A stretch of 64,000 bases of DNA from NCBI GenBank assembly GCA_014872875.1, contig WKFI01000010.1, positions 1-64,000 on the forward strand, read 5' to 3'. Positions 35,992 to 44,792 of this stretch are shown piece by piece. Origin of the DNA: Paracoccaceae bacterium. GTDB taxonomy: Bacteria > Pseudomonadota > Alphaproteobacteria > Rhodobacterales > Rhodobacteraceae. A model generated the notes under the pieces. The model was not told where the DNA came from and did not search any database. It saw only the letters and a list, made by a program, of their open reading frames with translations. Numbering within the stretch: position 1 is the first letter of the stretch; each line of letters begins with the position of its first letter. The translations under genes were made by a program, and so were the position numbers.

Positions 35992-36342
35992 TCAGCCACG
36001 CGCGGCCGTGACCAGAAACTCGACCTTCAAATCAGGCCGGGCCAGCTTGGCCTCCCCACACGCGCGCGCAGGCGCCTGGCCTTCGGGAACCCAGCCATCC
36101 CAAACCGCGTTCATTTCGGCAAAATCGGCCATGTCGGCCAACCAGATCGTTGTCTGCAGGATGCGCGTCTTGTCTGATCCGGCCTCGGCCAGCAGAGCTT
36201 CGACCTTCTGCAGGCACGTCCGCGTTTGATCCGCAACCGACTCTCCAGCATTTCCGACCTGCCCGGCCAGATAAATGGTATCGCCGTGAATGACGATTTG
36301 GCTCATCCGGGCGCCGGTCTGTTTGCGGATAACTTCGGTCAT
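35992..36342 (-). CDS. RidA (YjgF/YER057c/UK114) family protein
   Basis: A 116-residue trimeric-type protein of the RidA family, which deaminates reactive enamine/imine intermediates or similar. The core segments GDTIYLAGQVG and ILQTTIWLADM are present, and R/E residues occur near the C-terminus (ARACGEAKLARPDLKVE). The start at 36342 has AAGGA upstream. It lies 81 bases after the DeoR gene on the same strand and may belong to the ugp operon. Confidence 0.88.
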   Translation of the reverse strand: MTEVIRKQTGARMSQIVIHGDTIYLAGQVGNAGESVADQTRTCLQKVEALLAEAGSDKTRILQTTIWLADMADFAEMNAVWDGWVPEGQAPARACGEAKLARPDLKVEFLVTAARG

Positions 36343-36423
36343 TGCAGTGTTCCTTTCAGCTTCACAGAGCAGTCTTTGACTGCACGCACCATGCCGCGTC
36401 CAGACCGACTGCACCAGTGCCAA

Positions 36424-37191
36424 TCAACCCGCCTGCTCCAACCGGGTTTTCGGAGCAATGTGCCCCCAGCTGCCGGCCTGATCCGGCGGCAAAGCATCTG
36501 TGACAAACAGATCCACCATGTCGAAACCGGCTACCCGGTGGCGCGCGGTCCTGGACCATTTGCTGTGATCAGCCACCAACATGCTCGTCCGGCATTGCGC
36601 CAGCAGCGTCTGGCCGACCTCCGCATCAAAGGGTTTGAAATCCAGAATGCCGAATTCTGCATCCAGCGCTCCGGCCCCGATCACCGCCACATCCGCTACG
36701 AAACGCGAGAACCCGCGAAGTGCTCCCGCACCTACGATATCTCGATCCTCCGGCCGCAAAGTACCGCCAACAATATGGACTTCTGCACTTGGCGCGCTGC
36801 ACAGCAGAGTTGCAACCTCGATATTGTTGGTGACAAAACTCATGTCCGGCCGGTCCATCAGCGCTTCGGCGACATATTGCACACTGGTTCCAATACCCAG
36901 CAACACGCAGGAGCCATCAGGGATCAAATCGGCCGCCGCGCGGGCAATCGCCCTTTTCGGCCCTTCGTTCAGAATTCGTCGGGCACGGAAATTCAGGTTC
37001 AGCGGATTCGAAGGTGGTGCCACCCCGCCATGCACCCGCCGTGCGAGGCCCTGTTCACACAAGTCGTTGATATCGCGCCGGATGGTTTGCGTGGCGACGC
37101 CAAACGCTTCGGACAGAGCATTGATAGACTGTTGTCCCGACTGCCGGATCAGTTCGACAATCTGCCTTTGCCTGTCGTTCAACCCGTCCAT
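36424..37191 (-). CDS. DeoR/GlpR-family transcriptional regulator
   Basis: A 255-residue regulator. The N-terminal DeoR helix-turn-helix is RQRQIVELIRQSG to TIRRDINDLCEQGLARRVHGG. The C-terminal DeoRC sugar-phosphate sensor has LGIGTSVQYVAEAL. It lies at the end of the ugp operon, so it probably senses glycerol-3-phosphate or a related phosphate ester and represses ugp. The ATG 37191 with GGAG upstream is preferred; an upstream in-frame start at 37251 would overlap the HAD gene. Confidence 0.88.
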   Translation of the reverse strand: MDGLNDRQRQIVELIRQSGQQSINALSEAFGVATQTIRRDINDLCEQGLARRVHGGVAPPSNPLNLNFRARRILNEGPKRAIARAAADLIPDGSCVLLGIGTSVQYVAEALMDRPDMSFVTNNIEVATLLCSAPSAEVHIVGGTLRPEDRDIVGAGALRGFSRFVADVAVIGAGALDAEFGILDFKPFDAEVGQTLLAQCRTSMLVADHSKWSRTARHRVAGFDMVDLFVTDALPPDQAGSWGHIAPKTRLEQAG

Positions 37192-37229
37192 GCCATATCT
37201 CCGCTTGCCGTTCTGCTTGCTTGTCGCGG

Positions 37230-38123
37230 TCAAATCGACGGCGCGACCCAATCTGGTGACAATCCGCTTCTATCGATAAATCCGCGCACATCCAGCCCGG
37301 CAAACAGCCCATGATCGCTGATCAGTACCGCCTTCCACCCTCGCGCCTTGGCTCCAAGCACATCCGTGTGCAACGTGTCGCCCACCATGGCAATCCGCTC
37401 CGGGGCAACTCCTGGAACACGTGCTTCGACCATTTCGAAAACCGATGGAAAAGGCTTGCCGTGATACTCCACCTCGATCCCCAAGGCGTCCTGCAGATCA
37501 TGCGCGAAATAGCCCGGTTCAAGGGTCAGTCCGGTTTCGCGCGGCGCCACCAGGTCGGGGTTCGCCACAACCACCGGGCGTGGTCTGCGGCCCAGAGCGT
37601 CAAGCAGCATGTCCTGCTGCCCGCGGTCCCAGCTGGCCGAGCTCAGCAGAAGGATACCATCCACATCTTCATATGCCGCCGGGTCGCTGTTCAGAGGCAC
37701 TGACTGGACCGAGAGTTCGCAAGGCTGAAACTCCGGCGCGGCCGCCACGCCCCACAACGCCACGTCCGCATGCCGGGACAGGTGTGTTTCGCAGGCATCA
37801 CGGCTCGAGATGATCTCATACGGTGAGAAATCAAAACCCAGCCGACGGAATTTCGCCTGCGTTTCGGACTGCGGAAAACTCGCGGCGTTGGTCAGCACGA
37901 AGACCTGCTTTCCGGCCTCACGCAAGCGCGCCACACATTCGGTTGCACCCTCGATCGGACGCTCCCCGACGTTCAACACGCCGAAAGCGTCAAAGACAAA
38001 CACGTCGATCTGATCTGCAACCTCTTCAAGCCCCGCCACCTGCACGGCACGCCCGAAATCGCGCCCCTTCGGCAGCCGATCACGAATGGCCTCGTAACGG
38101 GCAAAGGCCTCGCCGGGAGTCAT
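37230..38123 (-). CDS. HAD-superfamily (subclass IIA) phosphatase-like protein
   Basis: A 297-residue HAD-IIA protein. Motif I reads VFDAFGVLNVG (D45): the nucleophile Asp is present but the second catalytic Asp is replaced by Phe (F47). A substitution at this place also occurs in a known HAD-IIA subgroup with DxWG. Motif II LTNAAS and motif IV MVGDTLHTD are intact. In context, between ugpQ and DeoR, it may dephosphorylate glycerol-3-phosphate or another phosphoester. It overlaps ugpQ by four bases. Confidence 0.82.
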   Translation of the reverse strand: MTPGEAFARYEAIRDRLPKGRDFGRAVQVAGLEEVADQIDVFVFDAFGVLNVGERPIEGATECVARLREAGKQVFVLTNAASFPQSETQAKFRRLGFDFSPYEIISSRDACETHLSRHADVALWGVAAAPEFQPCELSVQSVPLNSDPAAYEDVDGILLLSSASWDRGQQDMLLDALGRRPRPVVVANPDLVAPRETGLTLEPGYFAHDLQDALGIEVEYHGKPFPSVFEMVEARVPGVAPERIAMVGDTLHTDVLGAKARGWKAVLISDHGLFAGLDVRGFIDRSGLSPDWVAPSI

Positions 38124-39034
38124 GCCACCACATCCTGTTTTGCGTGCTGCCCATCCCGAAGGCCCAGCGCGGTGGCCGGGTCATCGGTAATCATCCCCTC
38201 CACGCCGGCATTGATCATCCGCCGCAGGGTCTCCGGCTCATTCACGGTCCAGACCATCACGTCCAGTCCATTGGATTGTGCCGCTGTAATCGCCTCGGGA
38301 GAGGCGTCCTTGTGATACGGGCTCCACACGGCCGCACCGCATGTTTTCAGACCCCGAAACACGGCTGGCAGATCTTCGTTCCATTCGATACCCCCCAACC
38401 AATCCGAACCAGCCTTGAAGGTGGCAAACGGAAAATGACCCTGCGCAATGCTCAGATGCGACCGACGCAGCTCGGGGCACTGCCGCGCGCCTTCCTCCAG
38501 CACCGCCCAATTGAAGGCGTGCAGCCAGCTTTGCTCAACCAGTCTGAATGCCGTCAGATCCGCCACAACTGCACCGACGAAGACATCAAGCGGCGCTTGC
38601 GGCGTGTCCGTCTTCGGCGCGTGCTTCAGCTCGACCAGCAGGTCAATCCGTCGCGGTGCCGCGGCGACCAAGGCCAGAACCTCCGCCAGAGTCGGCACGG
38701 AGGTTGGCTCCAGCATCATCTGATCCGGGAAGCGCGCTGCATAATCTGATCCCGGCCGAATGCCGCCTACGTCGTAGCGACGCAGCTCCTCAAGGGTCAG
38801 ATCTCGGATCGCGGGCCCGTCCTCGTTCAGCCAGGCCCCATCCGGACCACGTGTCGTATCCGCCATCAGGCGCGGATTGTGGGTTACCACGGGAATGCCG
38901 TCCCGGGTCATCAGCACGTCCAGCTCAAGGCCGTCCGCACCCACCGCAATCGCGTGATCAAAGCTTGCCAGCGTATTCTCCGGCAACACATGGGGGGCTC
39001 CGCGATGCCCGAAGATCTTGGGCTGATTGCTCAT
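38120..39034 (-). CDS. ugpQ: Glycerophosphodiester phosphodiesterase
   Basis: A 304-residue GDPD-family TIM barrel that splits glycerophosphodiesters (such as glycerophosphocholine) into glycerol-3-phosphate and an alcohol. Catalytic motifs: HRGAPHVLPENT (10-21), GLELDV with metal-binding Glu/Asp, and H52 in THNP. No signal peptide, so it acts in the cytoplasm on imported diesters. It is 10 bases after ugpC and overlaps the HAD gene (ATGA). The alcohol freed could be choline, linking to the betaine genes. Confidence 0.9.
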   Translation of the reverse strand: MSNQPKIFGHRGAPHVLPENTLASFDHAIAVGADGLELDVLMTRDGIPVVTHNPRLMADTTRGPDGAWLNEDGPAIRDLTLEELRRYDVGGIRPGSDYAARFPDQMMLEPTSVPTLAEVLALVAAAPRRIDLLVELKHAPKTDTPQAPLDVFVGAVVADLTAFRLVEQSWLHAFNWAVLEEGARQCPELRRSHLSIAQGHFPFATFKAGSDWLGGIEWNEDLPAVFRGLKTCGAAVWSPYHKDASPEAITAAQSNGLDVMVWTVNEPETLRRMINAGVEGMITDDPATALGLRDGQHAKQDVVA

Positions 39035-39044
39035 TCACAGGCCC

Positions 39045-40124
39045 TCAGTTCAGGCGCGCGCCGGTGGCGGTGTCAAACAGATGCACATGCCCCATGCCAC
39101 AGCCCAGCGCGATCTCGGATCCGGGTTCACTGGCGTGAACACCGTGCAACCGCACTGCCAATGGCTGTGCACCGCCCGACAGGTTGCCATGTACAACCGT
39201 GTCGGCGCCCAGCTGTTCCACGAAGCTGACCTGCAGGCTGACCTGAATATCGGCCCCGCCTGCATCGCCCAGATGCTCGGGCCGCATTCCCATCGCCACT
39301 TGCGCCCCGGCCCGGGCCGGAAGCTCCTGCCCCATGTTCAGCACCTGCGTGCCGTTGATGGCCAGGCTGCGGCGGTCTTCACCAACAGTGCCTTCGATGA
39401 AATTCATCGCAGGACTGCCGATGAAGTCCGCCACAAAACGCGTCGCCGGGCGGAGGTAGAGATCCATGGGGGTGCCGATCTGCTCAACCCGACCCGCGTT
39501 CATGATGATGATCCGGTCGGCCAGGCTCATGGCCTCGACCTGATCATGAGTGACATAGATGAAAGTGGCGCCCAGCCGGTGATGCAGCGCTTTCAACTCG
39601 GCCCGCAACTGGGTGCGCAGCTTGGCATCCAGATTGGATAGCGGTTCATCAAACAGGAACACCTTGGGATCACGCACAATGGCGCGGCCCATGGCGACGC
39701 GCTGCCGCTGTCCACCAGACAGCTGCCGCGGTTTACGGTCCAGATACTCTTCCAGCCGAAGGGTGCGTGATGCCTCCTCGATCCGCTTTGCGATCTCGGG
39801 CTTGGGCAAACCCTCGTTTTTAAGTCCGTATTCCATGTTCTTGCGCACCGACATATGCGGGTACAAAGCATAGTTCTGGAACACCATCGCGATATTGCGA
39901 TCCCCCGGTTCGCGGTCATTCACCCGCTCCCCGTCGATGTGCAGATCACCCGTGGTGATCGCCTCCAGACCCGCGATCATCCGCAGGATAGTGGACTTGC
40001 CGCAGCCCGAAGGCCCTACCAGAACGATGAATTCGCCATCGGCGATCTCTACATCCACATCCTGTACCGCGGTCACATTGCCGGGATAGGTTTTGCCAAG
40101 CGACTTGATGCTGAGAGTGGCCAT
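39045..40124 (-). CDS. ugpC: sn-Glycerol-3-phosphate-type ABC transporter ATPase
   Basis: A 359-residue CUT1-family ATPase. Walker A is GPSGCGKST (37-45), the signature is LSGGQRQRVAMGRA and Walker B LFDEPLSNLDA. A C-terminal TOBE-type regulatory domain covers about 240-359. It energises UgpA/UgpE. It follows ugpE with a 3-base gap. Confidence 0.9.
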   Translation of the reverse strand: MATLSIKSLGKTYPGNVTAVQDVDVEIADGEFIVLVGPSGCGKSTILRMIAGLEAITTGDLHIDGERVNDREPGDRNIAMVFQNYALYPHMSVRKNMEYGLKNEGLPKPEIAKRIEEASRTLRLEEYLDRKPRQLSGGQRQRVAMGRAIVRDPKVFLFDEPLSNLDAKLRTQLRAELKALHHRLGATFIYVTHDQVEAMSLADRIIIMNAGRVEQIGTPMDLYLRPATRFVADFIGSPAMNFIEGTVGEDRRSLAINGTQVLNMGQELPARAGAQVAMGMRPEHLGDAGGADIQVSLQVSFVEQLGADTVVHGNLSGGAQPLAVRLHGVHASEPGSEIALGCGMGHVHLFDTATGARLN

Positions 40125-40127
40125 TTC

Positions 40128-40976
40128 TTACTTCTCACTTTCCACCAGCCCTTTGACAAAGAGCTTTTGCATTGCAACGACAACCAGAACCGGAGGGATC
40201 AGCGCCAACACGGCGGTCCCCATGATGTAATGCCACACGGGCAGCGCCTCACCGGCATTGACCATGCGCTGAATGCCCATGACAACGGTGTAGAGGCTTT
40301 CATCCGTGGTCACCAAAAGCGGCCACAGGTACTGGTTCCAACCAAAGATGAAGAGGATGATGAACAGCGCCGCGATATTGGTGCGGCTCATCGGCAAAAG
40401 GATATCCCAGAAGAACCGCAGTGGCCCGGCCCGGTCGATCCGCGCCGCCTCGACCAGCTCATCGGGAATGGTCAGGAAGAACTGCCGGAACAGGAACGTC
40501 GCCGTGGCCGACGCGATCAACGGGATCGTCAGCCCGACATACGAGTTCAGCATCCCCAGCTTGGTCACCACGTCAAAGGTGGGCAGGATCCGTACCTCGA
40601 CCGGCAACATCAGGGTGATGAAGATCATCCAGAAGAACCCCATGCGGAACGGGAACCGGAAATAGACGATCGCATAGGCCGAGATCAGCGAGATCGCGAT
40701 TTTGCCGAAGGTGATGACCAGCGCCATGATTGCACTGTTGAACATCATCCGGCCGATTGGCACGCCGCCTGCCTCGGGCAGGCCGCCGGCCAGCAGTTGC
40801 GAATAATTCTCCCACGCGCGATCCCCGAACCACAGCGGGATTGGTGACCGGCTCAGAGCTTCGGGCCCATGGGTCGAGGCGACAAGCGCCATCCAGACAG
40901 GAAAGCACAGGAAAATCACGCCGATGATCAGCACCGCATGGGTCAGGAAAGTCAGAAAGGGACGATTTTCAACCAT
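40128..40976 (-). CDS. ugpE: sn-Glycerol-3-phosphate-type ABC transporter permease
   Basis: A 282-residue CUT1 permease with six predicted membrane segments and the EAA loop EAARIDRAGPLRFFWDILLP near residues 190-209. It forms the translocation pore with UgpA. Its start overlaps the ugpA stop by one base. Confidence 0.9.
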   Translation of the reverse strand: MVENRPFLTFLTHAVLIIGVIFLCFPVWMALVASTHGPEALSRSPIPLWFGDRAWENYSQLLAGGLPEAGGVPIGRMMFNSAIMALVITFGKIAISLISAYAIVYFRFPFRMGFFWMIFITLMLPVEVRILPTFDVVTKLGMLNSYVGLTIPLIASATATFLFRQFFLTIPDELVEAARIDRAGPLRFFWDILLPMSRTNIAALFIILFIFGWNQYLWPLLVTTDESLYTVVMGIQRMVNAGEALPVWHYIMGTAVLALIPPVLVVVAMQKLFVKGLVESEK

Positions 40977-41857
40977 CAGTATTGTACCTTCCGTTCGACA
41001 TAGCGGAACTGAACGAATGTCATTCCGATCACCAGTGCCATCAGGATGACCGACTGCGCCGCCGAAGACCCATAATCCTGCCCGATGAACCCGGTGTTAT
41101 AGACCCGGAACACAAGAACCGAGGTCGCATCCACCGGCCCCCCTTCGGTCGTCGCATGGATCAGCGAAAACGTGTCGAAAAACGCGTAGACCAGATTCAC
41201 CACCAGCAGGAAGAACGTGGTCGGCGTCAGCAGTGGGAACACGATGGTCCAGAACCGGCGTACCGGCCCGGCGCGGTCGATGGCTGCAGCTTCTAGCATC
41301 GATTTCGGGATCGACTGAAGGCCGGCCAAGAAAAACAGGAAGTTGTAACTGATCTGCTTCCAGGCCGCCGCCACAATAACCAGCAAAAGCGCCTGATCGC
41401 CGTTCAGATAATGGTTCCAATCCACCCCAAGGCTGCGCAACCAATAGGCCACGATACCCAAGCTGGGATTCATCATGAAATACCACATCACCCCGGCCAG
41501 CGCCGGTGCCACAGCATATGGCCAGATCAGCAAGGTCCGGTAACCGGTCGCGGCCTTGACCACCCGATTGGCCGCCACTGCCAGCCCCAGCGCAATGCTC
41601 ATCGCCAGAAACGCCACCGACACCCCGAAGATCAGCGTCGTGCGGAACGACTTCAGATAACCGGGATCGTCAAACAGCTCAAAATAGTTCTGCAACCCCA
41701 CCCATTCGCGCGAGAACCCAAACGCGTCCTCGATAAAGAACGAGCTCTCAATCGCCTGATAGGAAGGCCAGAAAAAGAAGATCACCGTGATCGCGATCTG
41801 CGGCAGCACCAGCAGATAAGGCAACAGCCGTGATCGAAAAACGACACGTTTTTGCAT
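40976..41857 (-). CDS. ugpA: sn-Glycerol-3-phosphate-type ABC transporter permease
   Basis: A 293-residue CUT1 permease with six predicted membrane segments and EAA loop [20 protein letters not shown]. It is 76 bases downstream of ugpB, a gap occupied by a strong hairpin. Confidence 0.9.
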   Translation of the reverse strand: MQKRVVFRSRLLPYLLVLPQIAITVIFFFWPSYQAIESSFFIEDAFGFSREWVGLQNYFELFDDPGYLKSFRTTLIFGVSVAFLAMSIALGLAVAANRVVKAATGYRTLLIWPYAVAPALAGVMWYFMMNPSLGIVAYWLRSLGVDWNHYLNGDQALLLVIVAAAWKQISYNFLFFLAGLQSIPKSMLEAAAIDRAGPVRRFWTIVFPLLTPTTFFLLVVNLVYAFFDTFSLIHATTEGGPVDATSVLVFRVYNTGFIGQDYGSSAAQSVILMALVIGMTFVQFRYVERKVQY

Positions 41858-41885
41858 TCGTCACACCAATTGGAAGGGTATGAAA

Positions 41886-41917
41886 CGGGCGGCGCCAACC
41901 AGCTGCCGCGCCGCCCG
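41886..41917 (-). promoter_or_regulatory. Intercistronic hairpin between ugpB and ugpA
   Basis: CGGGCGGCGC and GCGCCGCCCG form a perfect 10-bp stem around a 12-base loop. It lies 16 bases past the ugpB stop and has no T-run. It probably protects the ugpB message or partly ends transcription, giving more binding protein than permease. Confidence 0.6.
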
Positions 41918-41933
41918 AATTGTTCACGTCAGA

Positions 41934-43247
41934 TCAGCTGTTTGCGTTCTCGAACTTGCGCAGCAGCGCATTGCCGCGCTCGACCGCCGCGTCCATCGCG
42001 TCCTTGGCCGACTTCTCACCCGACCAGACCGCTTCCAGCTCTTCGTTGATGATGTCGCGGATCTGAACGAAGTTGCCGAACCGCAGACCTTTCGATGCCG
42101 GGGTTGGCTCGTTCAGAGACAACTGCTTGATTGCGGTGTCAGTCATCGGGTCAGTTTCATAGAACCCTTGCTCTTTCGACAGATCATAGGCTGCGGTTGT
42201 GATCGGAACATAGCCGGTGCTCTGGTGCCACGATGCCTGCTGCTCGGCGCTCGACAGGAACTGGAAGAACTCGGCGACACATTTGTACTCCGGTGCTTCG
42301 TGGCCCTGCAGAACCCACAGGGTCGCGCCACCGATGATCGAGTTCTGCGGTGCGTCCGCCACGGCGGTGTCCACAGGTAGCATCGCCTGACCAAAGGTGA
42401 AATCGGTGATGTCCTTCTTGAAACCACCGTAATACGCAGACGAGTTGATCCACAGCGCGGTTTCACCATTTACGAACTGAGCCCGGCTGTCGCCACGGCG
42501 ACCGCCATACACAAAGGTGCCTTCCTGGCCCATGTCGGCGATCCGCTGGATGTGGTTCACAACCGCGTCGTTGTTAAAGGTGAACTCAGTGCCCAGACCG
42601 GCAAACCCGTTTTCTTCCGAGCCCATGGCAACATTGTGCCAGGCCGAGTAGTTCTCGATGTTCGACCAGGACTGCCAGCCGAACGAGAACGGCTTGGCAA
42701 CGCCATTTTCTTTCAGCTTGCGCGCAACCTCTTCCAGCTCGTCCCAGGTGGTCGGAACCTCGGCACCGGCCGCGTCCAGTGCGTCCTTGTTATACCACAG
42801 AACCGGGGTCGAGCTGTTGAACGGCAACGACAGCAGGTTGTTGTCGGTGTCCGTATAATAGGAAATCACCGCCGGCAGATACACCGACTGGTCAAAGTCG
42901 ATGCCAGCATCTTCCATCAGCTTGTAAACCGGATAGATCGCGCCCTTGTCGCCAGCTGCCATCATGGTCGCGGTGCCCACTTCGAACACTTGGGTAATGT
43001 GGGGCTGCTGTCCCGCCCGGAACGCCGCGATCGAAGCGGTCATGTTCTCGGTATAGTTGCCCTTATAGGTCGAGTTGATCTGGCAGCTGTCCGAGCCGGC
43101 ATTGAAGTCAGCGGCAAACTGGTCGGTGGTTTCACCCAGCTGACCGCCCATGGCGTGCCAGAATTCGACCTCGGCCTTGTCCGCGGCCCACGCGGGTGCG
43201 GCAACGGCTGCGATGGTGGTGGCAGTAAGGAAGGATTTCACGTTCAT
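41934..43247 (-). CDS. ugpB: sn-Glycerol-3-phosphate-type ABC transporter binding protein
   Basis: A 437-residue periplasmic protein of the extracellular solute-binding family 1. The signal peptide MNVKSFLTATTIAAVAAPAWA precedes ADKAEVEFWHAMGG, a UgpB-like start. Internal segments such as LPFNSSTPVLWYNKD and GETALWINSSAYYG are typical of UgpB. It is the first gene of the ugp operon. With ugpQ present, ligands are likely glycerol-3-phosphate and glycerophosphodiesters. Confidence 0.9.
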   Translation of the reverse strand: MNVKSFLTATTIAAVAAPAWAADKAEVEFWHAMGGQLGETTDQFAADFNAGSDSCQINSTYKGNYTENMTASIAAFRAGQQPHITQVFEVGTATMMAAGDKGAIYPVYKLMEDAGIDFDQSVYLPAVISYYTDTDNNLLSLPFNSSTPVLWYNKDALDAAGAEVPTTWDELEEVARKLKENGVAKPFSFGWQSWSNIENYSAWHNVAMGSEENGFAGLGTEFTFNNDAVVNHIQRIADMGQEGTFVYGGRRGDSRAQFVNGETALWINSSAYYGGFKKDITDFTFGQAMLPVDTAVADAPQNSIIGGATLWVLQGHEAPEYKCVAEFFQFLSSAEQQASWHQSTGYVPITTAAYDLSKEQGFYETDPMTDTAIKQLSLNEPTPASKGLRFGNFVQIRDIINEELEAVWSGEKSAKDAMDAAVERGNALLRKFENANS

Positions 43248-43680
43248 AACATTCTCCTGCGAATGGGCGCCGGTCTCCCCTATCGGCCCGGCTTCGGCAT
43301 CTTTTGTTCACGAGAGTCGCTCTCGCCGAATGAGCGATATCTCTTCTTCATGACACTCACATGAACCCAAATGAAGTTCATTTGAACAATTTGCCTTCCA
43401 ACTCGTAACCTTGTCAATTGTTCAATCCAGAGACTCCAATGCGGCGAAGCACACCAAGACAGCGGGCAAATCAAAGTATTCGCAAGTCAAATGAAAGATT
43501 TAAGGGCGATATTTGCTTTCAACTCCCAAGACTGATGGATCTAATCAGAGGACACAAACACGCACAGTGATCCTGACCCGGCCAGCGCGCCGCGTCGCCA
43601 AATCCCGAAAATCAGCTTCTCATGTTCACTTTCAACAATATGAACATACCTGCAAATCGGGGTGATTCCCGCCAGGGCTT
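43248..43680. promoter_or_regulatory. ugp operon upstream region
   Basis: A non-coding region that should hold the ugpB promoter. A perfect palindrome sits at 43368-43384 and a matching half-site CAAATGAA at 43488-43495. No gene is seen. The higher end runs into a 3' repeat element at 43681. Confidence 0.5.
43368..43384. promoter_or_regulatory. Candidate DeoR operator upstream of ugpB
   Basis: CAAATGAA-G-TTCATTTG is a perfect 8-bp-arm palindrome, about 120 bases before the ugpB start. A second CAAATGAA half-site lies at 43488. The DeoR-family regulator encoded at the end of this operon is the natural candidate to bind it. Confidence 0.5.
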
Positions 43681-43745
43681 CTTTCTGGTTCAAAATACCT
43701 CGGGGTGAATGTGCCCAAGGCGCAGAGGGGCAGCGCCCCTCCTGT
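43681..43745 (-). repeat. 3' UTR repeat element (GGGGCGCTGCCCC hairpin type), copy 2
   Basis: On the minus strand this reads GAGGGGCGCTGCCCCTC, then CTGCGCC, ATTCACCCCGAGG, TATTTTGAACCAGAAAGAA. It aligns over its length with the copy at 25846-25911. It starts 31 bases after the stop of the AraC-family regulator, in the same transcription sense. Confidence 0.7.
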
Positions 43746-43775
43746 ACCGGTCGGCGCAGCCCCCTGGGAAAAGGC

Positions 43776-44771
43776 TCAGGCAAACCCCCGTTCGGCATTC
43801 GGTGAAATCCCGAACACCTTGCGATAGACCCGGCTGAAGTGGCTTTGCGAAGTAAAGCCGTTGGCAAGCCCCACCTCGATGATCTTCATGTCGGTCTGCT
43901 GCAACATCGACCGCGCATTTTCCAGCCGCAGACGTGTATAGAAAACCTTGGGCGTCGCGTTCAGATATTTCGAGAACAACCGCTCCAGTTGCCGCGTGGA
44001 CAACCCGACCTGCTCGGCGATCTGCGACGGCGTCCAGGGATCCTCCAGCTCGGCCCGCATGATCCGCAACGCCGCCGAAAGCTTCTCATGCCGCACCCCG
44101 GTCCGGCAATGATCCGAGATTGTCTGCGTGCTGTCGGCGCTGCGCGGGACAGTATAGATCAACCGGTCCGACACAGCCGTCGCCACCTCGACCCCATGCT
44201 GTTTCGAGACCAGCTGCAACATCATGTCCAGCACAGCCGCCCCCCCGGCACAGGTAATCCGTTTGTCTTCGATGGTATAGATCGAACCTTCCAGCTCCAC
44301 ATCCGGACAGATCTCGCGCGTGGCGCTGCGCAACGACCAATGGGTCGTCACCCGGCGTTCACTCAGCAAGCCGGCCACGGCCAGCGCATAGGTACCGCCA
44401 CTCAGCGCCCCCAACGTGCAGCCGCGCCGCGCCGCCTTGCGCAGCCATCCCAGGACCGGTTGCGAACAATCCTGCGACAACCCGGCCCCGCCACAGACAA
44501 TCACGGTTTCGTCGCGGCGCACCGGATCCAGACCACCATCAACACCTATGGTCAGCCCGTTGGTGGCTCGCACCGGCAGGCCGCTTTCACTGACGGTCCG
44601 CCAAGCGTAACGCAGTGTCCCATCCACCCGGTTTGCCGCATCCAGCGCTGCCACCGCGCTGCTCAGTTCAAAGGGGGAAAAACTGGGCAGCAGCAGGAAG
44701 CAGTAATTGTGTTGCGCAACCGGATGGACCGGTTGCGCGGCCGCGGGGAACATTCGCATCGCTTTGGTCAT
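43776..44771 (-). CDS. GlxA-family AraC regulator (DJ-1/PfpI-like domain plus HTH)
   Basis: A 331-residue regulator. A class I amidotransferase-like N-terminal domain (about 20-190) is followed by an AraC-type double helix-turn-helix (about 230-331: PSQIAEQVGLSTRQLERLF and GFTSQSHFSRVYRKVFGISP). The usual nucleophile position reads LGALSGGTYALA, without Cys, so it senses rather than catalyses. Its overall layout resembles GbdR/CdhR, which control glycine betaine and carnitine catabolism in Pseudomonas. It is downstream of, and on the same strand as, the FAD/GcvT gene, 22 bases away. Confidence 0.85.
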   Translation of the reverse strand: MTKAMRMFPAAAQPVHPVAQHNYCFLLLPSFSPFELSSAVAALDAANRVDGTLRYAWRTVSESGLPVRATNGLTIGVDGGLDPVRRDETVIVCGGAGLSQDCSQPVLGWLRKAARRGCTLGALSGGTYALAVAGLLSERRVTTHWSLRSATREICPDVELEGSIYTIEDKRITCAGGAAVLDMMLQLVSKQHGVEVATAVSDRLIYTVPRSADSTQTISDHCRTGVRHEKLSAALRIMRAELEDPWTPSQIAEQVGLSTRQLERLFSKYLNATPKVFYTRLRLENARSMLQQTDMKIIEVGLANGFTSQSHFSRVYRKVFGISPNAERGFA

Positions 44772-44792
44772 GGCACGTGCCCCCCAAGCCGA

